A stretch of DNA of 64,000 bases from JAICSD01 sp035637115 (lineage in GTDB: Bacteria > Acidobacteriota > Vicinamibacteria > Vicinamibacterales > 2-12-FULL-66-21), in NCBI GenBank assembly GCA_035637115.1, contig DASPXV010000091.1, forward strand, positions 1 to 64,000, given 5' to 3'. A program made the translations under genes and the position numbers. Of this stretch, positions 43,084 through 51,430 are shown piece after piece (positions within the stretch are counted from its first letter, which is position 1; the number at the start of each line of letters is the position of its first letter). Below the pieces are notes generated by a model. It was not told the origin of the DNA. It did no database searches and saw only the letters and a program-made list of their open reading frames with translations.

Positions 43084-43245
43084 CATTCCTCCTGGGACGG
43101 TCGTACGACTGGTCAACAGATTGGCCCGGGCGGCCAACTGGCTGGCTGATCGCGCGCCGTCGTTTCTCTCTGTCGCAGGTGTTGCGGTCGCCGCTCGATG
43201 CAAGATCCGCACTCGCTGCGAACGAGATTTCTGAAAGGCGTTGCC

Positions 43246-44277
43246 ATGAGAAGGTCAGCGACGACTAACGGTCTCGTGTTTCACATCGCAGTTGCCGTCG
43301 TTCTGATCGCGATCGCGCCGCGTCGAGCATCCTGTCAGTCAAAACCGGACGTCTGGATGTTCAGGGATCTTCCCTACTACGAACCGCTGATGGCGGAGCC
43401 ACGTGCCGCGCGCGTGGAGTTGACACTTCCGGCATTCGCGAAACAATTCCCACACTCGGACAAACCAGGGAACCGCTTCGCGTGGCAAATCACGCTCGGG
43501 CGCGAGCTGCCTATCGTCGGCGTACGCTCCGAGAAGCTTGATGGACGGGTAGGCAAAGGCAAGTGGGGGCTCGGTCTGTGGACGCCGGTCTCGTTTCACA
43601 TGATCGAGGACTTCAAGGACGAGTCGGCGCCGATCGTCGATACCGACTACCGCTTCGGCACGATGGTCAAATTCCAGTATGGCATCAAGGACGACCTGTG
43701 GCTCGGCGTGAAGTTCGTGCCATGGGCGCACGAGAGCACGCATCTGGGAGACGAATACACGATCATCGCGCAGCTTCGGGATGCCAACTTCAAGCGTGTC
43801 AATCCGAGCTTCGAGTACCACGAGTACGGCATTTCGATCGAGAAGGTATTCGACGGCGATCGCCTGCACCTCATCGCGCGGCACGGCGGCATCAACTTAT
43901 GGGGCAAGGACGGCTACTACTCGGATCACCTGCTCGGCGAAGCCAAAGACGCGCACACGCTGACGCCGTCCGAGAAGAATTACGAGCCGTCGTTCGGTTT
44001 CGAAGTCCGCGGCCGGCAAATCCGATCCCGGCATCCATTCGCGTCAGTCGACACGCGCCACAAGCTGATATACGCGTTCGACCGTGCACCCGGGGAGAGC
44101 GAGCAACAGCAGTGGTCGATGAAGTTCGCCGCCGGCCTCGCGGCCCCCGAGGGGACGCGCGGGATTCCGCTCAAGGCGTTCTACCTGCACTACTACCGTG
44201 GTGTGAATCCTTACGGCCAGCTGCGCGCGCAAAAGGATTTCTGGACGGTCGGCCTCGGCTTTATTTTCGGCGTGTGA
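43246..44277 (+). CDS. outer-membrane beta-barrel-like protein, DUF1207-like
   Basis: A 343-aa exported protein: signal peptide (HIAVAVVLIAIAPRRASC), then PYYEPLMAEPRAARVEL and alternating amphipathic strands up to the C-terminal FWTVGLGFIFGV, whose final aromatic-hydrophobic pattern suits a beta barrel. It resembles the DUF1207 family (outer-membrane proteins known from chlamydiae and planctomycetes), but that assignment is from memory. It is divergent from the lipoprotein-cytochrome-GMC operon. The ATG at 43246 is used. Confidence 0.7.
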   Translation: MRRSATTNGLVFHIAVAVVLIAIAPRRASCQSKPDVWMFRDLPYYEPLMAEPRAARVELTLPAFAKQFPHSDKPGNRFAWQITLGRELPIVGVRSEKLDGRVGKGKWGLGLWTPVSFHMIEDFKDESAPIVDTDYRFGTMVKFQYGIKDDLWLGVKFVPWAHESTHLGDEYTIIAQLRDANFKRVNPSFEYHEYGISIEKVFDGDRLHLIARHGGINLWGKDGYYSDHLLGEAKDAHTLTPSEKNYEPSFGFEVRGRQIRSRHPFASVDTRHKLIYAFDRAPGESEQQQWSMKFAAGLAAPEGTRGIPLKAFYLHYYRGVNPYGQLRAQKDFWTVGLGFIFGV

Positions 44278-44295
44278 TCCCAACCCGGAGGCGTC

Positions 44296-44562
44296 ATGGC
44301 ATACGAAGCGAAGTTCGTTCTGCTCGGTTTCTTCAGCCAGAACCAGACGGCGGGCACTCTGCAAGATCGCGAACAGTTCGGCGACGACGCGTTCAACCGG
44401 TTCGATCAGCACATCACCGATGCCGCGCGGCAGGCCGGACTCGTACTGTCGGACGAGTCGCGATCGATCATCGCGATGATGGCGACAATGGCGTCCGGCG
44501 CCTCACCGAAGACGAAAGCGGGTCAGGCGGTGAGGGCGTACGTGGAGTATCGCGGGATGTGA
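44296..44562 (+). CDS. small protein of unknown function
   Basis: An 88-aa soluble protein (MAYEAKFVLLGFFSQNQTAG and helical AFNRFDQHITDAARQAGLVL). GGAGG lies about 6 bp upstream of its ATG, and it follows the DUF1207-like gene after 18 bp, so it is probably a real gene in the same unit. No family recognised. Confidence 0.65.
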   Translation: MAYEAKFVLLGFFSQNQTAGTLQDREQFGDDAFNRFDQHITDAARQAGLVLSDESRSIIAMMATMASGASPKTKAGQAVRAYVEYRGM

Positions 44563-44587
44563 GATCGCGCCCGAGACCGGTGCAGTC

Positions 44588-45292
44588 TCAGCCTTCTGCG
44601 GAATCCGTCACAAAGCGGTAACCAACCCACGGCTCGCTGACGAGGTATCGAGGATGCGATGGGTCTGGTTCGATCTTCTTCCGCAGCTGCGCCACCAGCA
44701 CCCAAAGGTGCTCGGGCTGATCGACGGCGTGCGCGCCCCATACGGCCTTCAGGATGGCGCGGTGCGTCAGCACGCGATCGGCGCTGCGCGCGAGGAATGC
44801 GAGCAGCTCGAATTCCTTGGGCGTCAGACGAATCTCGTCGTCTCCTCTGAGCACGCGCCGGCGGTCGTAGTCGATCGTCAGGTCGCCCGCCTGCAATCGC
44901 CCGGACGGCGCATCGTCGGCCGAAAAGACGCGGCGAAGCGCTACGCGGATCCTGGCCAGCAACTCTTCCGGGCCGAACGGCTTCGTCACATAGTCGTCGG
45001 CGCCAAGATCGAGCGCGGAGACCTTGTCGGCTTCACCACCGCGCGCGGACAGCACGACGATTGGCACCAGCGATTGCGAGCGAATCCGGCGACAGACTTC
45101 CGTTCCTTCGAGGTCAGGCAACCCGAGGTCGAGCACGATGAGATCTGGCGATTGGGTGCGCGCAAATTTGAGCGCCTCGGTGCCGGTGCCGACGACGTCG
45201 ACCTCGTAACCTCTCGCGCGCAACAGGGGCGCGACCGCGCGCTGAATCGGCACTTCGTCGTCAACCAGAAGAATTCGTGGCGCTCGAGTCAT
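44588..45292 (-). CDS. kdpE: KdpE-type response regulator
   Basis: A 234-aa OmpR-type regulator closest to KdpE: ILLVDDEVPIQRAVAPLL, phospho-Asp in LIVLDLGLPDLEG, YVTKPFGPEELLARI, and a winged helix with EIRLTPKEFELLAFLA and the terminal EPWVGYRF. The start overlaps the end of the KdpD-like gene by 4 bp (ATGA). Classical KdpE activates kdpFABC, which is absent here; the gene upstream in the same unit encodes a KimA-type potassium transporter. Confidence 0.92.
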   Translation of the reverse strand: MTRAPRILLVDDEVPIQRAVAPLLRARGYEVDVVGTGTEALKFARTQSPDLIVLDLGLPDLEGTEVCRRIRSQSLVPIVVLSARGGEADKVSALDLGADDYVTKPFGPEELLARIRVALRRVFSADDAPSGRLQAGDLTIDYDRRRVLRGDDEIRLTPKEFELLAFLARSADRVLTHRAILKAVWGAHAVDQPEHLWVLVAQLRKKIEPDPSHPRYLVSEPWVGYRFVTDSAEG

Positions 45293-46341
45293 CCCACCTG
45301 GTCCGCCGTTGTTGCCGCTTTGCTTTCAGCCGGTACGAGGATCGTGAACTGCGCGCCGCCGTCCGCACAATTCTCAGCCCAGATGCGACCGCCTTCGGCA
45401 GCGAGCATGCCGCGCGCGATGGACAAGCCCATACCGGTCCCGGAAACGCGCTGGCGCGCCTGGGTGCCGCGGTAAAAACGGTCGAAGAGGTGAGAGAGCT
45501 CGCCCGGCGCAATTCCTGGTCCGTGGTCGCGCACCCGTACGCTGAGTCCGTCAGTCGATACGGACATTGTGACTGAAATCGGCGACTCAGGGGGCGTGTA
45601 GTGCGCCGCGTTTTCGAGGAGATGAGCGAGCGCCGCCGCAGTGAGGCGCGGATCGACGCGGACGACGTGGTCAAACGCGGACTCGACATCCACCCGACGA
45701 TGGTTGAGCGTGTGTTCCACTCGATCGCGCGCCGCCTCGAATATCTCCGCGGGATGCACCCAACGCAGGTCCGCGGCGATCGCGCCGGCATCGATCCTGG
45801 CCATTTCAAGAATGTTCTGGAAGAGCCGATTGAGCCGCTCGACCTCAGCGAGAATCAAATCGCTTTGTTCGTCGCGATCGCGCTCCTGAATCCAGGAGGC
45901 CTTCAGATTGCTCGCGGCCACGCGAATGGCCGTCAGCGGCGTTTTCAGATCGTGGCTCAGCGACGCGAGCAAGGCGGACTTCAGTTCCTCGCCCTGGCGG
46001 GCCAGCTCCGCTTGTTTCCGTTCCTCCACGAAACGAGTGCCGATGACGCTCACAGCCAGGAAGACGAACAAGGCCACCCAGTTCTGCGGGTCGGCAATCG
46101 TAAAAGTCCCAAAGGGGGGCATGAAAAAGTAATTCAGGCACAAATCCGCGGTCACGGACACGACGATCGCTACCCATAGCTTCGAAGTGGAAGCGGTGAT
46201 CAGGACGACCAGGAGATAGACAAGCGCGGCGGTGGTCGGGTTCGTCAGCCGCAGACCCACACGGAAACCCGCGGTGATCCCGATAACGGCCCCGAGCGCG
46301 AGCACAAGCTTCGACATCTCGCGCCGCCAGGAGGCAGTCAT
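45289..46341 (-). CDS. short KdpD-like sensor kinase (DUF4118 plus kinase)
   Basis: A 350-aa kinase corresponding to the C-terminal half of KdpD. It has the four-helix DUF4118 membrane domain (about residues 10-110, including LCLNYFFMPPFGTFTIADPQ), HisKA with ASLSHDLKTPLTAIRV, N box LLENAAHYTP, and G2 GTGMGLSIARG. The N-terminal KdpD cytosolic domain and the Usp domain of full KdpD are missing. It sits 4 bp after the potassium transporter gene and overlaps kdpE, so potassium status is the likely signal. Confidence 0.9.
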   Translation of the reverse strand: MTASWRREMSKLVLALGAVIGITAGFRVGLRLTNPTTAALVYLLVVLITASTSKLWVAIVVSVTADLCLNYFFMPPFGTFTIADPQNWVALFVFLAVSVIGTRFVEERKQAELARQGEELKSALLASLSHDLKTPLTAIRVAASNLKASWIQERDRDEQSDLILAEVERLNRLFQNILEMARIDAGAIAADLRWVHPAEIFEAARDRVEHTLNHRRVDVESAFDHVVRVDPRLTAAALAHLLENAAHYTPPESPISVTMSVSTDGLSVRVRDHGPGIAPGELSHLFDRFYRGTQARQRVSGTGMGLSIARGMLAAEGGRIWAENCADGGAQFTILVPAESKAATTADQVG

Positions 46342-46345
46342 GCCC

Positions 46346-48181
46346 TTAGTGCCGTAAGTGGAATGGCACGCTGGTCACCACGGTATTGGGTTTGAACAGC
46401 AGCGCGCCCTTGATCAGCAGCGCCCGCTGATTGTGGAACAGATGATGCCACCAGCGCGCCGGAACAAACTCCGGCAGGACAATGGTAATGTATCCATCCG
46501 GCTCTGCCGTCGCAACCTGCTCGATGTACTCGAGAAGCGGTTCCATAAGCGAGCGATAGGGGGAGTCGAGCGCGATGAGCGGCACGCCGTTCCCCCACCG
46601 GTTCCATGCCTGGCGCAGCTGCTCCGCCGCGGCCGGATCGACGTTCACGTAAACCGCGCGCACATCCGTTGAAAGAGTTTTCGCGTAATCGAGCGCTTCC
46701 AGCACGGCACGCTGGATCCCGCTGATCGGGACCAGAACCACATTGTGACGCGGGCCGCGCGATTCCCAGCCTCGCAGCGTCAGCTGTGCCGCCACACCAT
46801 CGTAGTGCTTCCGTGTCAGCCGACAGAAGAGCACGTTGAGCGGGATCAGAAGCATGATGATCCACGCGCCTTCGAGTGCCTTGGTGACGGAGACGACGAG
46901 CAGAACGATCCCGGTCACGGTTGCTCCGATGCCATTGATCAGCGCACTGGTGCGCCAACCCGGCCCACGGAGCCGCCGCCAGTGGATGACCATGCCGGCC
47001 TGCGACAGCGTAAAGGACACGAACACACCGATCATGTACAGGGGAATCAGTGAATGCGTATCGCCGCCGAATATAACGAGCAGGACGCCGGCAAGCACGC
47101 TGAGGCCAACGATGCCGTTCGAGAATGCGAGTCGATCCCCCTGGTTCATGAACTGCCGCGGCACGTACCGGTCACGCGCGAGGATCGACGCAAGGCGAGG
47201 AAAGTCGGCGTACGCCGTATTCGCGGCGAGGACGAGGATCAACATCGTCGCGGCCTGCACGGCGTAGTACGGAATGCCGCGGCCGAAGACTCCCCGGGCG
47301 AGCTGCGACACGACCGTTTCCTGCTCGCTCGGCATGATGTGGAGCGCGTGCGACAACAGCGTGATGCCGAGAAACATCGTGATCGAGAGCACGACCATCA
47401 TCAGCATCGTCGCGGCAGCGTTCTTCGCCTCGGGCGGTTTGAACGCCGGCACGCCGTTCGACACTGCTTCAACACCAGTCATCGCCGTGCACCCGTTCGA
47501 AAACGCCGTCAGCAGGAGAAACAGCGTCAACGGCGCACCCGTTGACGCCACCGGCGCGGCAGCCGTTACCGGGGTGATGGTTCCAGTCAGGAGACGCCAG
47601 GCACCTATAGCAATCAGGAGCAGGATCGTCACGACGAAGAAGTAGGTGGGCGCCGCGAATATCCGGCCCGATTCGCGGACGCCCCGCAGATTGCCAAACA
47701 TCAACATCAGTACGAACGCCAGCGTCAGCTCGACGCGGTTCAGGTGCCACTGGGGGAACGCCGATGTGATTGCCGCGACGCCAGCCGCAACGCTCACCGC
47801 GACCGTCAGTACGTAATCGATCAACAGCGACGATGCCGCGATGAGCGCGGGCATTTCGCCGAGGTTGTCTTTCGCGACGATGTAGGCACCGCCACCGCTC
47901 GGATAGGCATGGATTGTCTGGCGATAGGAGAAGACGACTACCGCCAGAATCGTCGCGATCACGAACGCGATAGGCGTCGCCAGGGTCAGCGCACCCGCGC
48001 CGACCAGGATGAGGACGCGCAGGATTTCTTCGGTTGCGTACGCGACGGACGACAGCGGGTCGGACGAGAGAACGGCGAGGCCGGTAACGCGGGACAGCCG
48101 TTCGTGATGCGCGAGATGCGATGGGAGCGGCTTGCCGACGACAAACCGTTTGATTTGCGAGAGAAGCCCCTCTTCAGCCAC
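46346..48181 (-). CDS. kimA: KimA-type high-affinity potassium transporter
   Basis: A 611-aa APC-superfamily transporter with about twelve helices. The N-terminus (IKRFVVGKPLPS, then LSSDPLSSVAYATEEIL) and the helix-2/3 stretch (SYRQTIHAYPSGGGAYIVAK, NLGEMPALIAASSLLIDY) match Bacillus KimA (formerly YdaO), a K+/H+ symporter, as I recall it. The C-terminal soluble domain (HNVVLVPISGIQRAVLEAL) is also as in KimA, where it can be a target of c-di-AMP. The GTG at 48181 has GGAAGG about 6 bp upstream. It leads an operon with KdpD-like and KdpE genes, under a c-di-AMP riboswitch. Confidence 0.9.
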   Translation of the reverse strand: MAEEGLLSQIKRFVVGKPLPSHLAHHERLSRVTGLAVLSSDPLSSVAYATEEILRVLILVGAGALTLATPIAFVIATILAVVVFSYRQTIHAYPSGGGAYIVAKDNLGEMPALIAASSLLIDYVLTVAVSVAAGVAAITSAFPQWHLNRVELTLAFVLMLMFGNLRGVRESGRIFAAPTYFFVVTILLLIAIGAWRLLTGTITPVTAAAPVASTGAPLTLFLLLTAFSNGCTAMTGVEAVSNGVPAFKPPEAKNAAATMLMMVVLSITMFLGITLLSHALHIMPSEQETVVSQLARGVFGRGIPYYAVQAATMLILVLAANTAYADFPRLASILARDRYVPRQFMNQGDRLAFSNGIVGLSVLAGVLLVIFGGDTHSLIPLYMIGVFVSFTLSQAGMVIHWRRLRGPGWRTSALINGIGATVTGIVLLVVSVTKALEGAWIIMLLIPLNVLFCRLTRKHYDGVAAQLTLRGWESRGPRHNVVLVPISGIQRAVLEALDYAKTLSTDVRAVYVNVDPAAAEQLRQAWNRWGNGVPLIALDSPYRSLMEPLLEYIEQVATAEPDGYITIVLPEFVPARWWHHLFHNQRALLIKGALLFKPNTVVTSVPFHLRH

Positions 48182-48192
48182 GTTGTCCTTCC

Positions 48193-48323
48193 AACGGCCG
48201 GCGGGGTTAGCTGGCGGGCTCGAGATTGGAAGTTCTCGTCCGACGTGATCGGATTCGCCCCGGAGACGACAGGCGCCTCGTTGGTTCCCCCGCAGCGCCG
48301 CAGGCGGGGCGCTTTAGGCCATT
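48193..48323 (-). ncRNA. c-di-AMP riboswitch (ydaO-yuaA class)
   Basis: Leader RNA read on the minus strand. P1 is AAUGGCC (48323-48317) with GGCCGUU (48199-48193). Next comes hairpin AGCGCC/GGCGCU, then GGGGAACC (48290-48283), whose preceding GCGGGG pairs with CCCCGC (48206-48201). GGGC pairs with GCCC around two hairpins: CCGA-UCACG-UCGG (48252-48240) and CGAGA-...-UCUCG (48238-48221). The conserved CAGCUAAC is at 48213-48206. These match the class core as I recall it from Thermoanaerobacter ydaO, where the GGGC/GCCC pairing is GGGU/ACCC. The ribosome binding site GGAAGG follows P1 directly, so the control is probably of translation or of termination near it. Confidence 0.9.
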
Positions 48324-48343
48324 TCCAACTCGATGCTAGCGCG

Positions 48344-48360
48344 GTGGCACGCAATGCCAC
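48344..48360. promoter_or_regulatory. inverted repeat upstream of the riboswitch
   Basis: GTGGCA-CGCAA-TGCCAC: 6-bp perfect arms and a five-base loop, about 20 bp upstream of the riboswitch in the promoter region of the potassium operon. A candidate operator, conceivably for the KdpE encoded in the operon; nothing beyond symmetry and position supports this. Confidence 0.35.
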
Positions 48361-48450
48361 TCATGTTTTAAGGGATTTTTTAGGACTTTCTTAAGTACAC
48401 CGCCGGATCCTTTTTGGCTCTTCTTAGGTTCTGGCCGGTATCGTCGGATC

Positions 48451-48774
48451 ATGGGGGAGGCCGTACCACGGTATGTGGAGTTGAAGGCAGGCGCTCCTGA
48501 CGATCCCGACGGGCTGCGAACTGCAACGGTGTTGAGCGCGTACTTTCAGGCAGAGCAGATGAAGGCGTTTCGCCGCCTGCTCTGGCGTTGGCTCGCGATC
48601 GCAGCCGCGATCTGGTTCATTGTTACATTCGCAACCTCCCTGTTTTCCCGCGGCACAATGCTGACGGGCCTGGCGGTTCTCGGCGCGCTGGCGTGCTGGG
48701 GCGCTTTTGTTGAACGGAGCGCCGGCAAACGACTCGGCGCATTGATCGCAGATTTGCCGGATCGCAGGCTGTGA
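48451..48774 (+). CDS. small membrane protein of unknown function
   Basis: A 107-aa protein with a cytoplasmic N-terminus and two transmembrane helices (about residues 45-65, WLAIAAAIWFIVTF, and 68-90, MLTGLAVLGALACWGAF), ending with a positively charged tail. It is divergent from the potassium operon (about 270 bp apart). No family recognised. Confidence 0.6.
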   Translation: MGEAVPRYVELKAGAPDDPDGLRTATVLSAYFQAEQMKAFRRLLWRWLAIAAAIWFIVTFATSLFSRGTMLTGLAVLGALACWGAFVERSAGKRLGALIADLPDRRL

Positions 48775-48781
48775 AGTGCGT

Positions 48782-50263
48782 TCAGCGGGCCTGATCTCGC
48801 TGCAGCCGGACCATCAGATCGCGCACGGTGAGTCGATCGAGGTTCGCGACCGCATCGATGATTGGTCCGGCGTCGATGCCGACATCGGAACATAGCCGCC
48901 GGCACTTGTCACTGATCCAATCCCACGACAGTGGGCGCTTGAAAAATCCCTGATAGTCGCGCTTCTCCTTGGTAATGGCGCGGCCATTGTTCAACGTCAC
49001 CGTCAGCCGGCACGGCATCTCGTCGGGATACTTCCAGCTGTAGGTATCGAGCCACTTCGAGCGCAACCCTGGCACGAGCGAATGGGGTCGCACCTTCACC
49101 CGCCGGAGCAGCTGCTGCACGTCGTCGCGAACGATTCGTTCTTTGCGATATTGCGCCGGCCAGACGTCGCCGTCGAGCACCGCGACAGCGAGGATGTACG
49201 GAAGGCTGTGGTCCGCTTCCTCCTTGTGCTCGATGTCCGCCTGTCGCGCGCCCGCCTCGCCGCCACCGATGATCTCGACGGCCTCGTCGAAGATCTCAAC
49301 CGAGATTTCACGAACATCGTGACCGTCGAATCCGTGCTCGTGCTTGAGCTCGAGAATCGCCTCGATCGCCGATTGGCTGTGCACTTCCGCGTTGTATCGC
49401 TTGACACTCGTTCGCAGCACCGCGCTCAGGTCTTCCTTCAGCCACCCGATGTGAAAATGGCGCCCGGCGACCGTGTCCATGTAGCCCTTCACGCCGTCGA
49501 GCACATCGATCGGTCCGGTGATGCCGCGTGCGGCGAGAAACGTGTGGTGGAGCGCCGCGCCGGCAACAGCGGCGGACTGAAGTCCCTTCCACTGGGATAC
49601 CTCTCCCGTCCGCGTCACCCATAACGTCGTCGAGACAGTGCCGGCCATGCCGAGCGCCTGCGCCAGCAATGAGGGATCGAGCCGCAAGGCCCGCCCCGCG
49701 CCGGCGGTCACCGAGTAGGCGAGCTGCGTCGTATGATCGAAGCCCCGTTCAGTAATCGGAGCGGCTTCGAGCAACCGGCACTGTGTGTGGTACGCCACGG
49801 CAAGTGCCGCCAGGAAATCGCGCCCTGTCGTGTCCGCGTATTCTGCTGCCGCGAGCACGCCGCCAACATTGTCAGCTGGGTGGCACGTTTCCCCCTCGGC
49901 CATGAAGTTGTCCATGAAGTCGAGATAGCGAACCAGCGCTGTGTTGTAGAACGCCGCGCGATCCGGGGCAGCCGCAGCGCCGCCAATCAGCGATGCGCCG
50001 CGTCCCGAGCCGAAGTCTTCCAGTTGTTCGCGAATATGCCGAATGGGAGGCCCGTCGAGCGCTCCGCATGCGCACGCCAGCGAATCGAGGAGTCGCAGCT
50101 TGAGCGCATCCACAATCTCGGCCGGGAGCTGGTCGAAGGATGCCGCCGCCGCAAACTGGGCCAGGTCGACCGCCATTTCGCGCCCCGACTTGCCTCGGCG
50201 TTCGTTCAAATGACGTTCGACAGTCCCAATCGCGTGGCCAACGCTTTCCGCAGCTCGCGTCAT
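48782..50263 (-). CDS. MmgE/PrpD family protein
   Basis: A 493-aa protein of the PrpD family (2-methylcitrate dehydratase and relatives). The family signatures are visible: KLRLLDSLACACGALDG, LMDNFMAEGETCHPADNVGGVLAAAEYA (shown here only in part), and AYSVTAGAGRALRL. The neighbours are not methylcitrate-cycle genes, so the substrate (a hydroxy acid or decarboxylated derivative) is open. I chose the ATG at 50263; a longer frame from 50302 is possible. Confidence 0.87.
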   Translation of the reverse strand: MTRAAESVGHAIGTVERHLNERRGKSGREMAVDLAQFAAAASFDQLPAEIVDALKLRLLDSLACACGALDGPPIRHIREQLEDFGSGRGASLIGGAAAAPDRAAFYNTALVRYLDFMDNFMAEGETCHPADNVGGVLAAAEYADTTGRDFLAALAVAYHTQCRLLEAAPITERGFDHTTQLAYSVTAGAGRALRLDPSLLAQALGMAGTVSTTLWVTRTGEVSQWKGLQSAAVAGAALHHTFLAARGITGPIDVLDGVKGYMDTVAGRHFHIGWLKEDLSAVLRTSVKRYNAEVHSQSAIEAILELKHEHGFDGHDVREISVEIFDEAVEIIGGGEAGARQADIEHKEEADHSLPYILAVAVLDGDVWPAQYRKERIVRDDVQQLLRRVKVRPHSLVPGLRSKWLDTYSWKYPDEMPCRLTVTLNNGRAITKEKRDYQGFFKRPLSWDWISDKCRRLCSDVGIDAGPIIDAVANLDRLTVRDLMVRLQRDQAR

Positions 50264-50379
50264 GGCCGAGGTCTTTTCTGGTCGCTGGGCTTGGTTCCTC
50301 ACAAGCCGGGCTGATGCATTCGAGATGCCGATTTGGTGCGGACCTTGCGATCATAGCGGTCGTACATCGTGGGCTGAAC

Positions 50380-50757
50380 ATGATCCGTGACGTGCCTCGC
50401 GAAACGTGGCGTGACGAGCTCGACAGCTTCAGCCGGCAGCACGAAGGATGGCTGGTTTCAGTCACCACGTGTAACGCCGACGGACAAGTCTTCATCGAAG
50501 CTCAGGATCTGCCGCTCCAGGGCATCAGTCAGACGACGCCGCATGCTGCTGACGTCGCCGTCGCGGTCGGCGATCGCGAGCATCACGTGACGCACGAGGT
50601 CCGTGGCGTCACGGCGATGCAGATCGATTTGACGGATACACGTGCGGAGCGGGCGCTCATCATTGAAAGCGCGGATCGGACGAAGACGACCGTGACCTTC
50701 CGCTCCCCGATGCGTCCTGAGGATGTCGATGGACTCCCGTTTAACCGCTCGACCTGA
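50380..50757 (+). CDS. DUF5335-like small protein
   Basis: A 125-aa soluble protein (MIRDVPRETWRDELDSFSRQ; MQIDLTDTRAERALIIESAD). The layout - an opening W-x-x-x-x-x-x-F/S segment, a central beta region and a final LxIES-type strand - resembles DUF5335 proteins, which are also found near general-stress genes. It ends one base before the phosphoribosyltransferase start and thus belongs to its operon. Confidence 0.65.
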   Translation: MIRDVPRETWRDELDSFSRQHEGWLVSVTTCNADGQVFIEAQDLPLQGISQTTPHAADVAVAVGDREHHVTHEVRGVTAMQIDLTDTRAERALIIESADRTKTTVTFRSPMRPEDVDGLPFNRST

Positions 50758-50758
50758 C

Positions 50759-51430
50759 ATGAACACGCAACCATTTGCCGATCGCCGCGAGGCAGGACGC
50801 GAGCTGGCGGCCAAGCTGCGGCACTACCAGGGCCGCGGAAACGCGGTCGTCCTTGCGTTGCCGCGCGGCGGTGTGCCCGTGGCCTTCGAAATCGCCGAGG
50901 CGCTCGACGCGCCGCTCGACATCTTCGTGGTGCGGAAGCTCGGCATGCCCGGCCAGCCGGAATTCGCCATGGGAGCTATCGCCTCAGGGGGCGTCCGCGT
51001 AATCAATGAAGAAGTCGTTCGGGCGTATGGCATTCCGCAGGCTGCGATAGAGGCCGTCGCACGCCACGAGCTCGCGGAGCTCGAACGGCGCGAGCGTGAG
51101 TACCGCCGCGGCCGTCCTCTTCCCGATCTGCGCGATCGAACCGTCATCCTCGTCGACGACGGTCTCGCAACCGGCTCGACGATGCGCGCCGCCGTGCGGG
51201 CGGTGCGCGCGCTCGGACCGTCGCGGGTTGTCGTCGCCGTCCCGGTCGGCGCACCTGAGACGTGCGAGCAGTTCGCCGATATCACAGACGAAACCGTGTG
51301 CGCGCGCACGCCCCAGCTGTTCTCCGCCGTCGGCCTGTGGTATCGGGATTTTTCGCAAACTACTGACGACGAGGTCCGCACGTTGCTGGAGGAGCATGCG
51401 CGGCACGCCTCGCGGGAGCGGCAGACATGA
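50759..51430 (+). CDS. phosphoribosyltransferase
   Basis: A 223-aa PRTase-fold protein. The PRPP-binding motif VILVDDGLATGSTMRAA is perfect, and the flanking regions (FADRREAGRELAAKL; VVLALPRGGVPVAFEIAEAL) are typical of the group encoded beside erythromycin esterase-like and dienelactone hydrolase-like genes. Substrate unknown. The start overlaps nothing upstream and the stop overlaps the next start (ATGA). Confidence 0.92.
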   Translation: MNTQPFADRREAGRELAAKLRHYQGRGNAVVLALPRGGVPVAFEIAEALDAPLDIFVVRKLGMPGQPEFAMGAIASGGVRVINEEVVRAYGIPQAAIEAVARHELAELERREREYRRGRPLPDLRDRTVILVDDGLATGSTMRAAVRAVRALGPSRVVVAVPVGAPETCEQFADITDETVCARTPQLFSAVGLWYRDFSQTTDDEVRTLLEEHARHASRERQT

